Made by a program: the position numbers and the translations under genes. 64,000 nt of DNA, taken from assembly GCF_030063135.1 (NCBI RefSeq), contig NZ_JASISO010000033.1, positions 34,474 through 98,473 on the forward strand. The letters run 5' to 3'. The DNA comes from Streptomyces sp. G-G2 (lineage in GTDB: Bacteria > Actinomycetota > Actinomycetes > Streptomycetales > Streptomycetaceae). Under the pieces are notes generated by a model that was not told the DNA's origin, did no database searches, and saw only the letters and a program-made list of their open reading frames with translations. Below, in pieces: positions 33,940 to 43,700 of this stretch. Each line of letters opens with the position of its first letter. Position 1 is the stretch's first letter.

Positions 33940-34925
33940 CCGCTACACCACGGGGCGAGGGCCGGGGCCCGGCCGGGGCGCACGGCCCCGACGAGCTGTA
34001 CGCCCTGCTCCAGGCCTTCGAAGGGCGGGCCGCGGCCACCTCGGGCCTCGGCAAGGATCCCGTCAACGAGCCGATGATCCGCCACTGGTGCGAGGCCATG
34101 GGCGACGCCAACCCCGCCTACAGCGGCCCGGACGCGATCGCTCCTCCGACCATGCTCCAGGCCTGGACGATGGGCGGGCTCTCCGGTCACACCGACCGCT
34201 CCTCCGCCTACGACCAGCTGTTCGTCCTCCTCGACGGCGCCGGATACACCTCGGTGGTCGCCACCGACTGCGAGCAGGAGTACCTGCGCCCGCTGCGCCC
34301 CGGAAACAAGGTCACCTACGACGCCGTGATCGAGTCGGTGTCCCCCCGCAAGACCACCAAACTGGGCACCGGCCACTTCGTGACCACCCGCATGGACGTC
34401 CACGCCGACGGCGAACTCGCCGGAACCCACCGCTTCCGCATCCTCAAGTACGCCCCCGCCGCACGCGCCCTGGCCGCCCCGGAAACCGGGGAGGAGCAAC
34501 CCCAAGCCCCTGCGAGGCCGAAGGCCGCCCGGCGCCCCCGCCCCGTCATCAACCGCGACAACCAGGGCTTCTGGGACGGGGTCCAGGACCACCGGCTCCT
34601 CATCCAGCGCTGCGCCTCCTGCGGGGCCCTCCGCTTCCCGTGGCTCCCGGGCTGCAACGACTGCGCCTCCCTGGAGTGGGACACCGTCGAGGCCTCCGGC
34701 GCCGGGACGGTGTTCAGCTACGTGGTGGTGCACCATCCGCCCTTTCCGGCCTTCTCGCCTCCGTACGCGGTGGCGGTCGTCGAACTCGCCGAAGGCGTCC
34801 GGATGGTCACCAACGTCACCGGCGTCCCCCACGACGAGGTGCGCATCGGCATGCCCGTCCAGCTGGAGTTCCTGCGCGTGGACGAGGAACTGGAACTGCC
34901 CGTCTTCCGTGGGAGCGCAGACTGA
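33936..34925 (+). CDS. MaoC-like dehydratase - DUF35 OB-fold fusion (ChsH2-like)
   Basis: The 329-residue protein joins a hot-dog dehydratase domain (about residues 10-170, including 'MGDANPAYSGPDAI') to a zinc-ribbon/OB-fold domain (about 205-320). The ribbon Cys are in 'RCASCGALRF' and 'PGCNDCASLEW'. In mycobacteria ChsH2 has this same architecture; it pairs with ChsH1 as the hydratase, and its DUF35 domain docks the Ltp2 aldolase. A GTGA overlap couples it to the first dehydrogenase. The substrate is inferred to be a short branched or steroid-linked enoyl-CoA. Confidence 0.9.
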   Translation: MTATPRGEGRGPAGAHGPDELYALLQAFEGRAAATSGLGKDPVNEPMIRHWCEAMGDANPAYSGPDAIAPPTMLQAWTMGGLSGHTDRSSAYDQLFVLLDGAGYTSVVATDCEQEYLRPLRPGNKVTYDAVIESVSPRKTTKLGTGHFVTTRMDVHADGELAGTHRFRILKYAPAARALAAPETGEEQPQAPARPKAARRPRPVINRDNQGFWDGVQDHRLLIQRCASCGALRFPWLPGCNDCASLEWDTVEASGAGTVFSYVVVHHPPFPAFSPPYAVAVVELAEGVRMVTNVTGVPHDEVRIGMPVQLEFLRVDEELELPVFRGSAD

Positions 34926-35959
34926 TGGACTTCCGCCCCACCGAGGACCAGGCGGCCGCCGCCGGTCTCGCCGCGCAGATCTTCGGCGATCTGGCCACCC
35001 ACGAGCGTCTCACCGCCGCGGGCGGCGGCACCGACGCCGAACTATGGAAGGCGCTCACGGGCTCCGGCCTGGTCGCCGCCGTCGAGGACATCGGCCTGCT
35101 GGGCCTGGTACTGCTGCTGGAGGAACAGGGCCGCACCACCGCACAGGTCCCCTTCGCCGCCACCTGCGTGTACGGGCTGCTCGCGGTCGCCGCCCACGGC
35201 ACCGAGGAGCAGCGGGCCAGGCTGCTGCCCGCGTTCGGCTCGGGTGAGGCCGTGGCCACCGGCGCCTTTCCGGCGCGCGGCCGCTTCACGGTGGACGCGC
35301 GCGGCCGTCTCACCGGTACGGCCCCGGTCGTCCCGTGGCTGCGCGACGCCACGCACGTCCTGGTCCCGGACGCGGACCGGGCGCTGTGGCTCGTACGGAC
35401 GGACGCGCCCGGGGCCGCCACGGCGGAGGTGGACACCACCGCCCCGTGGTCGGCCGGACACCTGACCCTGACCGGCGCCGAGGGGGAACGCCTCGCGTCC
35501 GCGGACGGCCGGGCCTACGCAGAGGTGCTGGCCGGGGCCCGTACCGCCTTCGCCGGACTCCAGGCGGGCGTCTGCGCGGGCTCCCTGTCCCGGGCCGTCG
35601 ACTACAGCGGCACCCGCGAGCAGTTCGGCCGTCCTCTCTCCACCAACCAGGGGGTCATGCTGCGCGCCGCCGACGCGTACATGGACACCGAGGCGATCCG
35701 GGTGACGGCGTACGAGGCGGCCTGGCGGATCGACCAGGGACTCCCGGCGGCCGAGCACGCGCTGACCGCCGCCTGGTGGGCATCGGAAGCGGGCAAGCGG
35801 GTCGTGCACGCGGGCCAGCACCTGCACGGCGGGATGGGGGCCGATCTGGACCACCCCGTCCACCGGCACTTCCTGTGGGGGCGCCAGCTGGACGCGTACC
35901 TCGGCTGTGGCAGCGAACTACTGGCGGAACTGGGCGCCGTACTGGCGCGGGAGGTCTGA
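34925..35959 (+). CDS. Acyl-CoA dehydrogenase, short subunit (FadE28/ChsE1-like)
   Basis: The 344-residue protein is about 50 residues shorter than standard acyl-CoA dehydrogenases. 'GSLSRAVDYSGTREQFGRPL' and 'HLHGGMGADLDHPVHRHF' mark the C-terminal FAD-contacting half, while the middle beta domain is compressed. This is the pattern of FadE28-type subunits that pair with a FadE29-type partner and share FAD sites. The ATG overlaps the preceding stop by one base (TGATG). A much longer open frame in this phase is read-through within the upstream gene. Confidence 0.9.
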   Translation: MDFRPTEDQAAAAGLAAQIFGDLATHERLTAAGGGTDAELWKALTGSGLVAAVEDIGLLGLVLLLEEQGRTTAQVPFAATCVYGLLAVAAHGTEEQRARLLPAFGSGEAVATGAFPARGRFTVDARGRLTGTAPVVPWLRDATHVLVPDADRALWLVRTDAPGAATAEVDTTAPWSAGHLTLTGAEGERLASADGRAYAEVLAGARTAFAGLQAGVCAGSLSRAVDYSGTREQFGRPLSTNQGVMLRAADAYMDTEAIRVTAYEAAWRIDQGLPAAEHALTAAWWASEAGKRVVHAGQHLHGGMGADLDHPVHRHFLWGRQLDAYLGCGSELLAELGAVLAREV

Positions 35960-35962
35960 GGG

Positions 35963-36439
35963 ATGAGAGCCGACGGGATCAAGGCGGGCGACAGCCTGCC
36001 GCCGCTGGAGATACCGGTCACGCGCACGCTGATCGTCGCGGGCGCGATCGCCTCCCGTGACTACCAGGACGTGCACCACGACGCGTCGCTGGCGCGCGAG
36101 AAGGGCTCCCCGGACATCTTCATGAACATCCTGACCACGAACGGGCTGGTCGGCCGGTACATCACCGATCACTTCGGGCCGCGGACGGTGCTGCGCAAGG
36201 TCGCCATCCGCCTCGGCGCACCCAACTACCCGGGCGACACGATGACCCTGACCGGCACCGTCGAGTCCGTCGTCGGATCCGCGGCCGGGAACACCGTCGA
36301 GATCAGGGTCGTCGGTGCCAACCGCATCGGCCATCACGTGACCGGCACTGTCACGGCCACCCTGGCGCCCGCGGCCCGGCCCGAGCCGGGAGCCGTGGCT
36401 CCCACCGCGCTCCGGGCCGGTCAGGAGGGCGGGGCATGA
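35963..36439 (+). CDS. MaoC-family enoyl-CoA hydratase (ChsH1-like)
   Basis: This single hot-dog domain of 158 residues carries the hydratase-2 motif as 'ASRDYQDVHHDASLA', with the catalytic Asp and His five residues apart. 'YPGDTMTLTGTVESV' is the conserved C-terminal strand region. In the mycobacterial complex ChsH1 supplies the catalytic residues and ChsH2 the partner fold; the same division is likely here because the ChsH2-like protein lacks this motif. It sits 3 bp after the short dehydrogenase and overlaps the next gene by 4 bp. Confidence 0.9.
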   Translation: MRADGIKAGDSLPPLEIPVTRTLIVAGAIASRDYQDVHHDASLAREKGSPDIFMNILTTNGLVGRYITDHFGPRTVLRKVAIRLGAPNYPGDTMTLTGTVESVVGSAAGNTVEIRVVGANRIGHHVTGTVTATLAPAARPEPGAVAPTALRAGQEGGA

Positions 36440-37602
36440 GCGTCCGGACCCGTGATGCGCTCGGCGGCCGCGCCGCCATCGCTGGGATCGGCGCGACGGA
36501 GTTCTCCAAGGACTCCGGCCGCAGCGAGCTGCGTCTCGCCGTCGAGGCCGTGCAGGCCGCCCTCGCCGACGCCGGGCTCACCCCTGCCGACGTCGACGGC
36601 ATGGTGACCTTCACGATGGACACCAGCCCCGAGATCACCGTCGCTCAGGCCGCCGGGATCGGGGACCTCTCCTTCTTCTCCCGCATCCACTACGGCGGCG
36701 GCGCGGCCTGCGCCACCGTCCAGCAGGCCGCCCTGGCCGTCGCCACGGGCGTCGCCGAGGTCGTCGTCTGTTACCGCGCCTTCAACGAGCGCTCCGGCCG
36801 GCGCTTCGGCTCCGGGGTCCAGCAGCGCGAAGCCTCGGCGGAGGGGGCGGCCCTCGGCTGGTCGCTGCCCTGGGGGCTGCTCACCCCGGCCTCCTGGGTG
36901 GCGATGGCCGCCCAGCGTTACCTGTACGCCTACGGTCTGACCCCCGAGGCCTTCGGGCACGTGGCCGTCACCGGGCGCCGGTACGCCGCCACCAATCCGG
37001 CCGCCTGGTTCCACGGCAAGCCCATCACCCTCGCCGATCACGCCGCATCGCGGTGGATCGTCGAACCACTGCGGCTCCTGGACTGCTGCCAGGAGACCGA
37101 CGGCGGTCAGGCCATCGTCGTCACCAGCGTCGAGCGGGCCCGGGACCTGCGCCGGGCACCCGCCGTGATCACGGCGGCGGCTCAGGGGGCGGGGCGCCGC
37201 CAAGAGGCGATGACCAGCTTCTACCGCGACGACCTGACCGGGCTGCCGGAGATGGACGTGGTCGCCCGCCAGCTGTGGCGGACCAGCGGGCTGCGCCCCT
37301 CCGACATCGACGTCGGCATCCTCTACGACCACTTCACCCCCTTCGTGCTGATGCAGCTGGAGGAGTTCGGCTTCTGCAAGCCGGGCGAGGCCGCCGACTT
37401 CGTCGCCGCCGACGCGCTCCCCCTCAACACCCACGGCGGCCAGCTCGGCGAGGCCTACCTGCACGGTATGAACGGCATCGCCGAGGCCGTACGCCAACTG
37501 CGCGGCAGCTCGGTCAACCAGATCGCGGGCGCGGCCCATGCCCTGGTCACAGCGGGGACCGGGGTGCCGACCTCCGGTCTGATCCTGGGCGCCGACCGCT
37601 AG
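36436..37602 (+). CDS. Thiolase-fold lipid-transfer protein / retro-aldolase (Ltp2-like)
   Basis: The 388-residue protein belongs to the SCP-x thiolase-like group. It has 'AIAGIGATEFSKDSGRS' at the N-terminus, 'YDHFTPFVLMQLEEFGFC' and 'NTHGGQLGEAYLHGMNG' near the C-terminus, and ends 'SGLILGADR'. The usual thiolase nucleophile Cys context is not conserved, as in Ltp2, which works as a retro-aldolase releasing propionyl-CoA from the steroid side chain. It is the last gene of the five-gene operon, overlapping ChsH1 by 4 bp. The steroid substrate is inferred from gene order. Confidence 0.9.
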   Translation: MSVRTRDALGGRAAIAGIGATEFSKDSGRSELRLAVEAVQAALADAGLTPADVDGMVTFTMDTSPEITVAQAAGIGDLSFFSRIHYGGGAACATVQQAALAVATGVAEVVVCYRAFNERSGRRFGSGVQQREASAEGAALGWSLPWGLLTPASWVAMAAQRYLYAYGLTPEAFGHVAVTGRRYAATNPAAWFHGKPITLADHAASRWIVEPLRLLDCCQETDGGQAIVVTSVERARDLRRAPAVITAAAQGAGRRQEAMTSFYRDDLTGLPEMDVVARQLWRTSGLRPSDIDVGILYDHFTPFVLMQLEEFGFCKPGEAADFVAADALPLNTHGGQLGEAYLHGMNGIAEAVRQLRGSSVNQIAGAAHALVTAGTGVPTSGLILGADR

Positions 37603-37760
37603 GGGGAGTCCGCCCGGCGAGCGCCCGGGCGGGCCCGCGGTCCCTCCGCCCCCTCCACCTTCAGGAGGTGGGGGAAACCCCCGTCCTACAACCTGAGAGG
37701 GACGCGGTGTCGGCACCTGCGGCCGATCCCCGACGCCATCACCGCTCCTAGCGTGGAGGC

Positions 37761-38306
37761 ATGACCACGCCAGTGTGCACGTACGCGTCGAACCAGTCGC
37801 CGTACCCCTCTTCGTACCCGTCGTTCTCGTCGTACGTACGGACACGAGGGACCTCGCTGCTGCGCACGGCACGCTCACTGACCGCCAACCCCTGCGACGC
37901 CGAGGACCTGCTCCAGACGGCTCTCGCCAAGACGTACGTCGCCTGGGACCGGATCGAGGACCACCGGGCCCTCGACGGTTACGTCCGGCGGACCCTGGTC
38001 AACACCCGCACCTCCCAGTGGCGCAAGCGCAAGATCGACGAGTTCGCCTGCGACGAGCTGCCGGAGACGGACCAGGCTCCCGCCGCCGACCCCGCCGAGG
38101 CGCAGGCACTCCACGACGCCATGTGGCGTGCGGTGACCCGGCTGCCCGACCGGCAGCGGGCCATGGTGGTGCTCCGCTACTACGAGGACCTGAGCGAGGC
38201 CCAGACCGCCGAGCTGCTCGGGGTCTCGATCGGCACGGTCAAGAGCGCCGTCTCCCGTGCCCTGGTCAAGCTGCGCGAGGACCCGGAGCTGAACCCGGTC
38301 CGCTGA
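37761..38306 (+). CDS. SigE-family ECF RNA polymerase sigma factor
   Basis: This 181-residue sigma factor has region 2 ('AEDLLQTALAKTYVAWDRIE', about 50-70) and region 4 ('LPDRQRAMVVLRYYEDLSEA' plus 'LLGVSIGTVKSAVSRALVKL', about 120-170). It lacks regions 1 and 3, as ECF factors do. The N-terminal 25 residues are Ser/Tyr/Pro-rich ('SPYPSSYPSFSSYVRT'). No anti-sigma gene follows; instead three parS sites lie just after the stop. Targets are unknown. Confidence 0.93.
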   Translation: MTTPVCTYASNQSPYPSSYPSFSSYVRTRGTSLLRTARSLTANPCDAEDLLQTALAKTYVAWDRIEDHRALDGYVRRTLVNTRTSQWRKRKIDEFACDELPETDQAPAADPAEAQALHDAMWRAVTRLPDRQRAMVVLRYYEDLSEAQTAELLGVSIGTVKSAVSRALVKLREDPELNPVR

Positions 38307-38324
38307 CCCTCGGCCCCTCTGCTG

Positions 38325-38340
38325 TGTTTCACGTGAAACA
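38325..38340. promoter_or_regulatory. parS site, copy 4 (intergenic)
   Basis: A perfect 16-bp TGTTTCACGTGAAACA, the first of three in a 60-bp intergenic cluster after the ECF sigma gene. Confidence 0.96.
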
Positions 38341-38348
38341 CGCCCGGG

Positions 38349-38364
38349 TGTTTCACGTGAAACA
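38349..38364. promoter_or_regulatory. parS site, copy 5 (intergenic)
   Basis: A perfect 16-bp parS, centred 24 bp after copy 4. Confidence 0.96.
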
Positions 38365-38368
38365 CCCA

Positions 38369-38384
38369 TGTTTCACGTGAAAGA
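38369..38384. promoter_or_regulatory. parS site, copy 6 (one mismatch)
   Basis: TGTTTCACGTGAAAGA, centred 20 bp after copy 5. The C of the right arm is G, so binding may be weaker; the triplet spacing could still favour ParB loading. Confidence 0.85.
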
Positions 38385-38499
38385 GGGTCAGTCGCCTGCG
38401 AGTCGGAACCCCGAGGTAGTGACATGCCGAGCGGTACGTGAGCAGAATCGGCAGCATCCGAAACCGCCGCAGCGCCGCAGCGCCCACCGGGAGGACGCT

Positions 38500-40149
38500 T
38501 TGCTGAGTACCATGCAGGACGTACCACTGCTCGTCAGCCGCATACTTCGACACGGTATGACGATCCACGGAAAGTCCCAGGTCACGACCTGGACCGGGGA
38601 GGCCGAGCCGCATCGCCGCAGTTTCGCCGAGATCGGTGCCCGGGCCACCCGCCTGGCGAACGCCCTGCGCGACGAACTGGGCGTCCAGCAGACCGACCGT
38701 GTAGCGACTCTCATGTGGAACAACTCGGAGCATGTCGAGGCATACTTCGCGATTCCCTCCATGGGTGCGATCCTGCACACGCTCAACCTGCGGCTGCCCC
38801 CCGAGCAGCTGGTCTTCATCGTCAACCACGCCGTCGACCGGGTCGTCCTCGTCAACGGCAGCCTGCTGCCCCTCCTGGCGCCGCTCCTGCCGCACCTGCC
38901 CACCATCGACCACGTCGTGGTCGTGGGCATCGGCGACCGCTCCGTGCTCGACGGACTGGACGTCCGCGTCCACGAGTACGAGAACCTTCTGGCAGGGCGC
39001 CCGGAGACCTACGACTGGCCCGAGCTGGACGAACGCCAGGCCGCGGCGATGTGTTACACCTCCGGCACCACCGGGGACCCCAAGGGCGTCATTTACTCCC
39101 ACCGCTCCATCTACCTGCACTCCATGCAGGTCAACATGACCGAGTCGATGGGCCTGACCGACCGCGACACCACCCTCGTCGTGGTCCCGCAGTTCCACGT
39201 CAACGCCTGGGGCCTGCCGCACGCCACCTTCATGACCGGCATCAACATGCTGATGCCCGACCGCTTCCTCCAGCCCGCCCCGCTCGCCGAGATGATCGAG
39301 CGCGAGCGCCCCACGCACGCGGCGGCCGTGCCCACCATCTGGCAGGGGCTGCTCGCCGAGGTCACCGCCCACCCCCGCGACCTGACCTCGATGAAGCAGG
39401 TCACCATCGGCGGCTCGGCCTGCCCGCCCTCCCTCATGGAGGCCTACGACAAGCTCGGTGTCCGCGTCTGCCACGCCTGGGGCATGACCGAGACTTCTCC
39501 GCTCGGCACCATGGCCCACCCCCCGGCCGGGCTGAGCGCCGAGGAGGAATGGCCCTACCGCCTCACCCAGGGCCGTTTCCCCGCGGGCGTGGAACCGCGC
39601 CTCATCGGCCCCGGCGGCGACGTCCTGCCCTGGGACGGCGAGTCCGCGGGTGAGCTGGAGGTGCGCGGTACCTGGATCGCGGGCGCCTACTTCGGCGGCG
39701 CCACCGGGGAACCGCTGCGCCCCGAGGACAAGTTCAGTGCCGACGGCTGGCTCAAGACCGGCGATGTCGGCGTGATCAGCGCGGACGGCTACCTGACGCT
39801 CACGGACCGGGCCAAGGACGTCATCAAGTCCGGCGGAGAATGGATTTCCAGCGTTGAGCTGGAAAACGCGTTGATGGCCCACCCCGAGGTCGCCGAGGCG
39901 GCGGTCGTGGCCGTCCCCGACGAGAAGTGGGGTGAGCGCCCGCTGGCCACGGTGGTGCTCAAGGAGGGCGCGACCGTGGACTACGAGGGGCTGCGCGCCT
40001 TCCTCGCCCGGTCCGTCGCCAAGTGGCAGCTGCCGGAGCGCTGGACGGTCATCGAGTCGGTACCGAAGACGAGCGTCGGCAAGTTCGACAAGAAGGTGAT
40101 CCGCAAGCAGTACGCGGACGGCGCGCTGGACATTACCAAGCTGTCCTGA
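38500..40149 (+). CDS. Long-chain fatty acid--CoA ligase (AMP-forming)
   Basis: The 549-residue enzyme activates a carboxylic acid to the adenylate and then the CoA thioester. The P-loop is 'YTSGTTGDPKGVIYSH' near residue 185, followed by 'HAWGMTETSPLGTMAHP', 'GWLKTGDVGVISADGYL' and the hinge/lysine region 'DRAKDVIKSGGEWISS'. The final catalytic Lys is in 'TSVGKFDKKVIR'. I chose the TTG because GGGAGG lies 5 bp before it; the ATG 12 bp later would be 17 bp away. It may feed the acyl-CoA operon upstream, but chain length is not readable. Confidence 0.92.
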   Translation: MLSTMQDVPLLVSRILRHGMTIHGKSQVTTWTGEAEPHRRSFAEIGARATRLANALRDELGVQQTDRVATLMWNNSEHVEAYFAIPSMGAILHTLNLRLPPEQLVFIVNHAVDRVVLVNGSLLPLLAPLLPHLPTIDHVVVVGIGDRSVLDGLDVRVHEYENLLAGRPETYDWPELDERQAAAMCYTSGTTGDPKGVIYSHRSIYLHSMQVNMTESMGLTDRDTTLVVVPQFHVNAWGLPHATFMTGINMLMPDRFLQPAPLAEMIERERPTHAAAVPTIWQGLLAEVTAHPRDLTSMKQVTIGGSACPPSLMEAYDKLGVRVCHAWGMTETSPLGTMAHPPAGLSAEEEWPYRLTQGRFPAGVEPRLIGPGGDVLPWDGESAGELEVRGTWIAGAYFGGATGEPLRPEDKFSADGWLKTGDVGVISADGYLTLTDRAKDVIKSGGEWISSVELENALMAHPEVAEAAVVAVPDEKWGERPLATVVLKEGATVDYEGLRAFLARSVAKWQLPERWTVIESVPKTSVGKFDKKVIRKQYADGALDITKLS

Positions 40150-40171
40150 CCGTCGCGCCGGGGGCCCTGGC

Positions 40172-40747
40172 TCAGCCCCGGGTCAGCCATGGCCGCAGCA
40201 GCTTGCTGACCGCGGGCATGGCCACGTACGTCATCAGGGTGCTGAAGACGACGGCGAAGGCAGCCGTCCGCAGCACGAAATGCACGTTCACCAGGTACGG
40301 CCCGAGCACCGCGTTGCCGAGCAGCGAGATCGGGAAGATGGCCAGCCCCGAGCTGACCGCCATCTTCCAGCGCGGCGGCGCGGGCCGGGTCGTACCGGGC
40401 TTGGCGAACCACGTCTCCATGCCGTGCAGCTCGCGCCGGGCTATCTCGCTGTGGTGGTGGCCGTGACAGTTCGCGAACCACTCCGCCCGCTCCGCCGAGT
40501 CCTGCCACCGCTGGAAGGCCGCGTGATCGCGGAAGCGGTGCACCAGGAACCACGGGCCGCCCTCGGTCGCCGGACGGAACAGGCCGTACCCGAGGTGGTC
40601 CGGGAACGTCGCCGCGGTCTCCAGGATCCCGCGCGCCCAGACCTCGAAGGCCTCCTCGTGCCCCGGCTCCACCTGCCGGGCGATCAGCAGGCTCACCTCC
40701 CCGTTGTCGGCGGGGACGGTGCGCTCGGTCGTGTCAGTGATGGCCAT
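40172..40747 (-). CDS. Antibiotic biosynthesis monooxygenase-domain membrane protein
   Basis: The 191-residue protein has a ferredoxin-like ABM domain over residues 18-110 ('VSLLIARQVEPGHEEAFEVW', 'GPWFLVHRFRDHAAFQRW'). Two or three C-terminal helices follow ('SGLAIFPISLLGNAVLG', 'AAFAVVFSTLMTYVAMP'). This ABM-plus-membrane form is common in actinobacteria, with no defined substrate; some relatives degrade haem or quinones. It is convergent with the CoA ligase and lies 13 bp after the stop-side neighbour, the large PAS protein, so the two may be cotranscribed. Confidence 0.85.
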   Translation of the reverse strand: MAITDTTERTVPADNGEVSLLIARQVEPGHEEAFEVWARGILETAATFPDHLGYGLFRPATEGGPWFLVHRFRDHAAFQRWQDSAERAEWFANCHGHHHSEIARRELHGMETWFAKPGTTRPAPPRWKMAVSSGLAIFPISLLGNAVLGPYLVNVHFVLRTAAFAVVFSTLMTYVAMPAVSKLLRPWLTRG

Positions 40748-40760
40748 CGGACCAGAGTCG

Positions 40761-43700
40761 CTAATTGGTCCCGATCTTCGCCAGGAGGTCCACGATGCGG
40801 CCCTGCACCTCGGGGGTGGTGGACCGCTCCGCGAGGAACAGCACGCTCTCGCCGGAGCCGAGCCGCGGCAGGTCGGACGGGTCGATCCCGGCGGTCGTGT
40901 AGACGACCAGCGGGGTCCGGTTCAACTGCCCGTTGGCACGCAGCCAGTCCACGATCCCGGCCCGCCGACGGCGTACCTGCATCAGGTCCATGACCACCAG
41001 GTTCGGCCGCATCCGGGTGGCGAGTTCCACCGCGTCCGTATCGGCGTTCGCCCGCGCCACCTGCATGCCGCGCCGCTCCAGGGCGGCGGTCAGGGCGGTG
41101 GCGATCTCGTCGTGCTGCTCGATCAGCAGGACGCGGGAGGGGTGCTGCTCACTGTCGCGGGGGGCGAGCGCCTTGAGGAGTACGGCCGGATCCGCGCCGT
41201 ACGCCGCCTCACGCGTCGCGTGCCCCAGCCCGGCCGTCACCAGGACGGGCACCTCGGCGGCCACGGCCGCTTGGCGCAGTGACTGCAGGGCCGTCCGGGT
41301 GATCGGCCCGGTCAGCGGGTCCACGAACAGCGCGGCGGGGAACGCGGCGATCTGCGCGTCCACCTCCTCCCGCGAGTGCACGATCACCGGGCGGTAGCCG
41401 CGCTCGCTGAGGGCCTGCTCGGTCTGTACGTCCGGGGCGGGCCACACCAGCAGTCGCCGCGGGTTGTCCAGCGGCTCGGGCGGCAACTCGTCGTCCATCG
41501 GGCGCGGCGCGGGCCGGTTGACCACCTCGACGGCGCCTCCGGGCCCGTCCAGCGGCTCGGGCCCCTCCGCGGCGCCCGCCTCGGGAGCCCCTATGGCGAA
41601 GGCGCGCCCTTGGGGCGCGGGCTCGGACAGCCGGCGCCTGCGGCCGGAACCGGAGTCCACGGCGATGCCCTGGCCGAGGGTGCTGCCCAGGGGGTGCACG
41701 CTGATCGGCTGGGCGGCCGGTGCGGGGGCCGCTGCCTGGGCCGCTCCGGGCAGTTCCTGGGGCCGTCGGGCGCCGGGGAGCGCGACCGGGGCGGCCGCCC
41801 CTTCGCTCTCGGGAGCGGTCCGTGCGGCGGGGACCGGCCAGGCGGGGGTGGCGGGCAGGGCCCGGCGCCGCCCGGTGGGCGACTCGGGGGACCCGTCGGG
41901 CTCTTCCTCGGCCATCGGGTCGGCCGCGGGCCGCGCGGGTGCCGCGGTGGCGGCCGGGGGGCCGCCCAGCGCGCGCCGGACCCCGGCGCTGCTGGTTCCG
42001 GTACCGGGCGCGGCGGACACGGGTGCCAGACCGGTGGCCGGCACGGGCTGTTGCGGCCGGTCCGCGGTGTCGCTCCCCTGCGCGGGGCCCAGTGCGCGGC
42101 GCCGGCCCGCGGGGGCCTCGCCGGACGGTCCCCGCACCGGAACGGGCGGCAGCGCGGGCATGCCCTGCGGAGGCACCGGCCGCCGGGCCGGAACGGCCTC
42201 GGGACCGCCGCCGTTCACGCCGCCGAGGGCGGCAACACCGCCGCCACCACCATCGCCGTCGTCACCGGCACGGCCGCGCCTGCGCCCCGTACCGAGGCCG
42301 GCAGGGTTCACCGGGGACTGCGCCAGCCCGCCGCCCGCCGGGGCGTCGGCCGCCTCGGCGGCATCGCCCCCGCGGCGCCGCCCGGACGGCAGGGCGAGCG
42401 CGCCGCCACCGGACCCGGAGCCCGCGGCCGGGCCGGACCCGGCCTCGTCGTCGAGGAAGGCGTCCACACCGCGTCGGGCCCGACGGCCGCCGGAGCGTTC
42501 GTCGGCGCTCCCGGCCCCGGGCCCGTTCTCGTCCTTGCCCTCGTCGCCGCCGGATCCCTTCGGACCGGCGTCGGGGGCCGGTTCGGGCAGGGTGACCGTG
42601 CCCGCCCCCGACCCCAGCGGGAGTTCCAGTACGAAGGCTCCGCCGGGTGCCCCGGGCACCTCGACGGTCTGCAGCACACCACCGTGCGCGGCCACGATGC
42701 CCCGCACGATCGGCTCGTGCACCGGATTGCCCCCGCTGTACGGGCCGCGCACCTCGATCCGTACGACATCTCCGCGCTGCGCGGCCGCGACCACGATCGT
42801 CGAGTCCGTGTACCCGCTGCCCTGGGGGGTCTTGCCGGTGGCGTCCACCCCGGCCACGTCCGCGATCAGGTGGGCCAGCGCCGTCGAGATCCGGGCCGCG
42901 TCCACCTCGGCCTCGATCGTCGGGGCGTGCACGGCGAACTGCGCGCGCCCCGGCCCGATCAGTTCGACCGCGCCGTCGACTCCGGCCGCCACGACCCCGT
43001 CGATCAGCACCTTCTTCTTCGTGAGCTTCTCGCTGCCCGCGTCCAGCCGCTGGAAGCTGAGCACGTTGTCGACCAGCGTGGTCATCCGGGCGTAGCCCGC
43101 CGCCAGATGGTGCAGCAGCTGGTTCGCCTCGGGCCACAGCTGCCCGGCGTCATCCGCGGCCAGCGTCGCCAGCTCGCCCCGCAGCTCCTCCAGCGGTCCG
43201 CGCAGGGAGTCCCCGAGCACTGCCAGCAGCTGCGCGTGGCGCGCCGCCAGGGCGTCGTAGGGCCTGCGGTCGGTGAAGGTCATGACGGCGCCCACCAGCA
43301 GCTCCCCGTCCCGGACCGGTGAGGTGGTGAGGTCCACGGAGACGGGCTTGCCCGCCTTGTTCCACAGGACCTGCCCGCGGACCCGGTGCTTGCGGCCGCT
43401 GCGCAGGGTGTCGGCGAGCGGCGACTCGTCGAAGGGGAACGGCGAACCGTCGGCGCGCGAGTGCTGGATCAGCCCGTGCAGTTCGCGGTTGCCGAGGTCG
43501 GTCGCGCGGTAGCCGAGGATCTGGGCGGCGGCGGGGTTGACCAGCACCACCCGTCCGTCGGTGTCCGTTCCGACGACGCCCTCGGCCGCGGCCCGCAGGA
43601 TCATCTCGGTCTGGCGCTGCGAGCGCGCCAGCTCGGCCTCGGTGTCGAGGGTCCCCGTGAGGTCCCGTACGACGAGCATCAGCAGCTCGTCACCCGTGTA

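Noticed and set aside
32764..37602. Polyketide or other secondary-metabolite cluster
   Set aside because: The MaoC, thiolase-like and dehydrogenase genes are stand-alone catabolic types; there are no carrier proteins, ketosynthase modules or tailoring genes.
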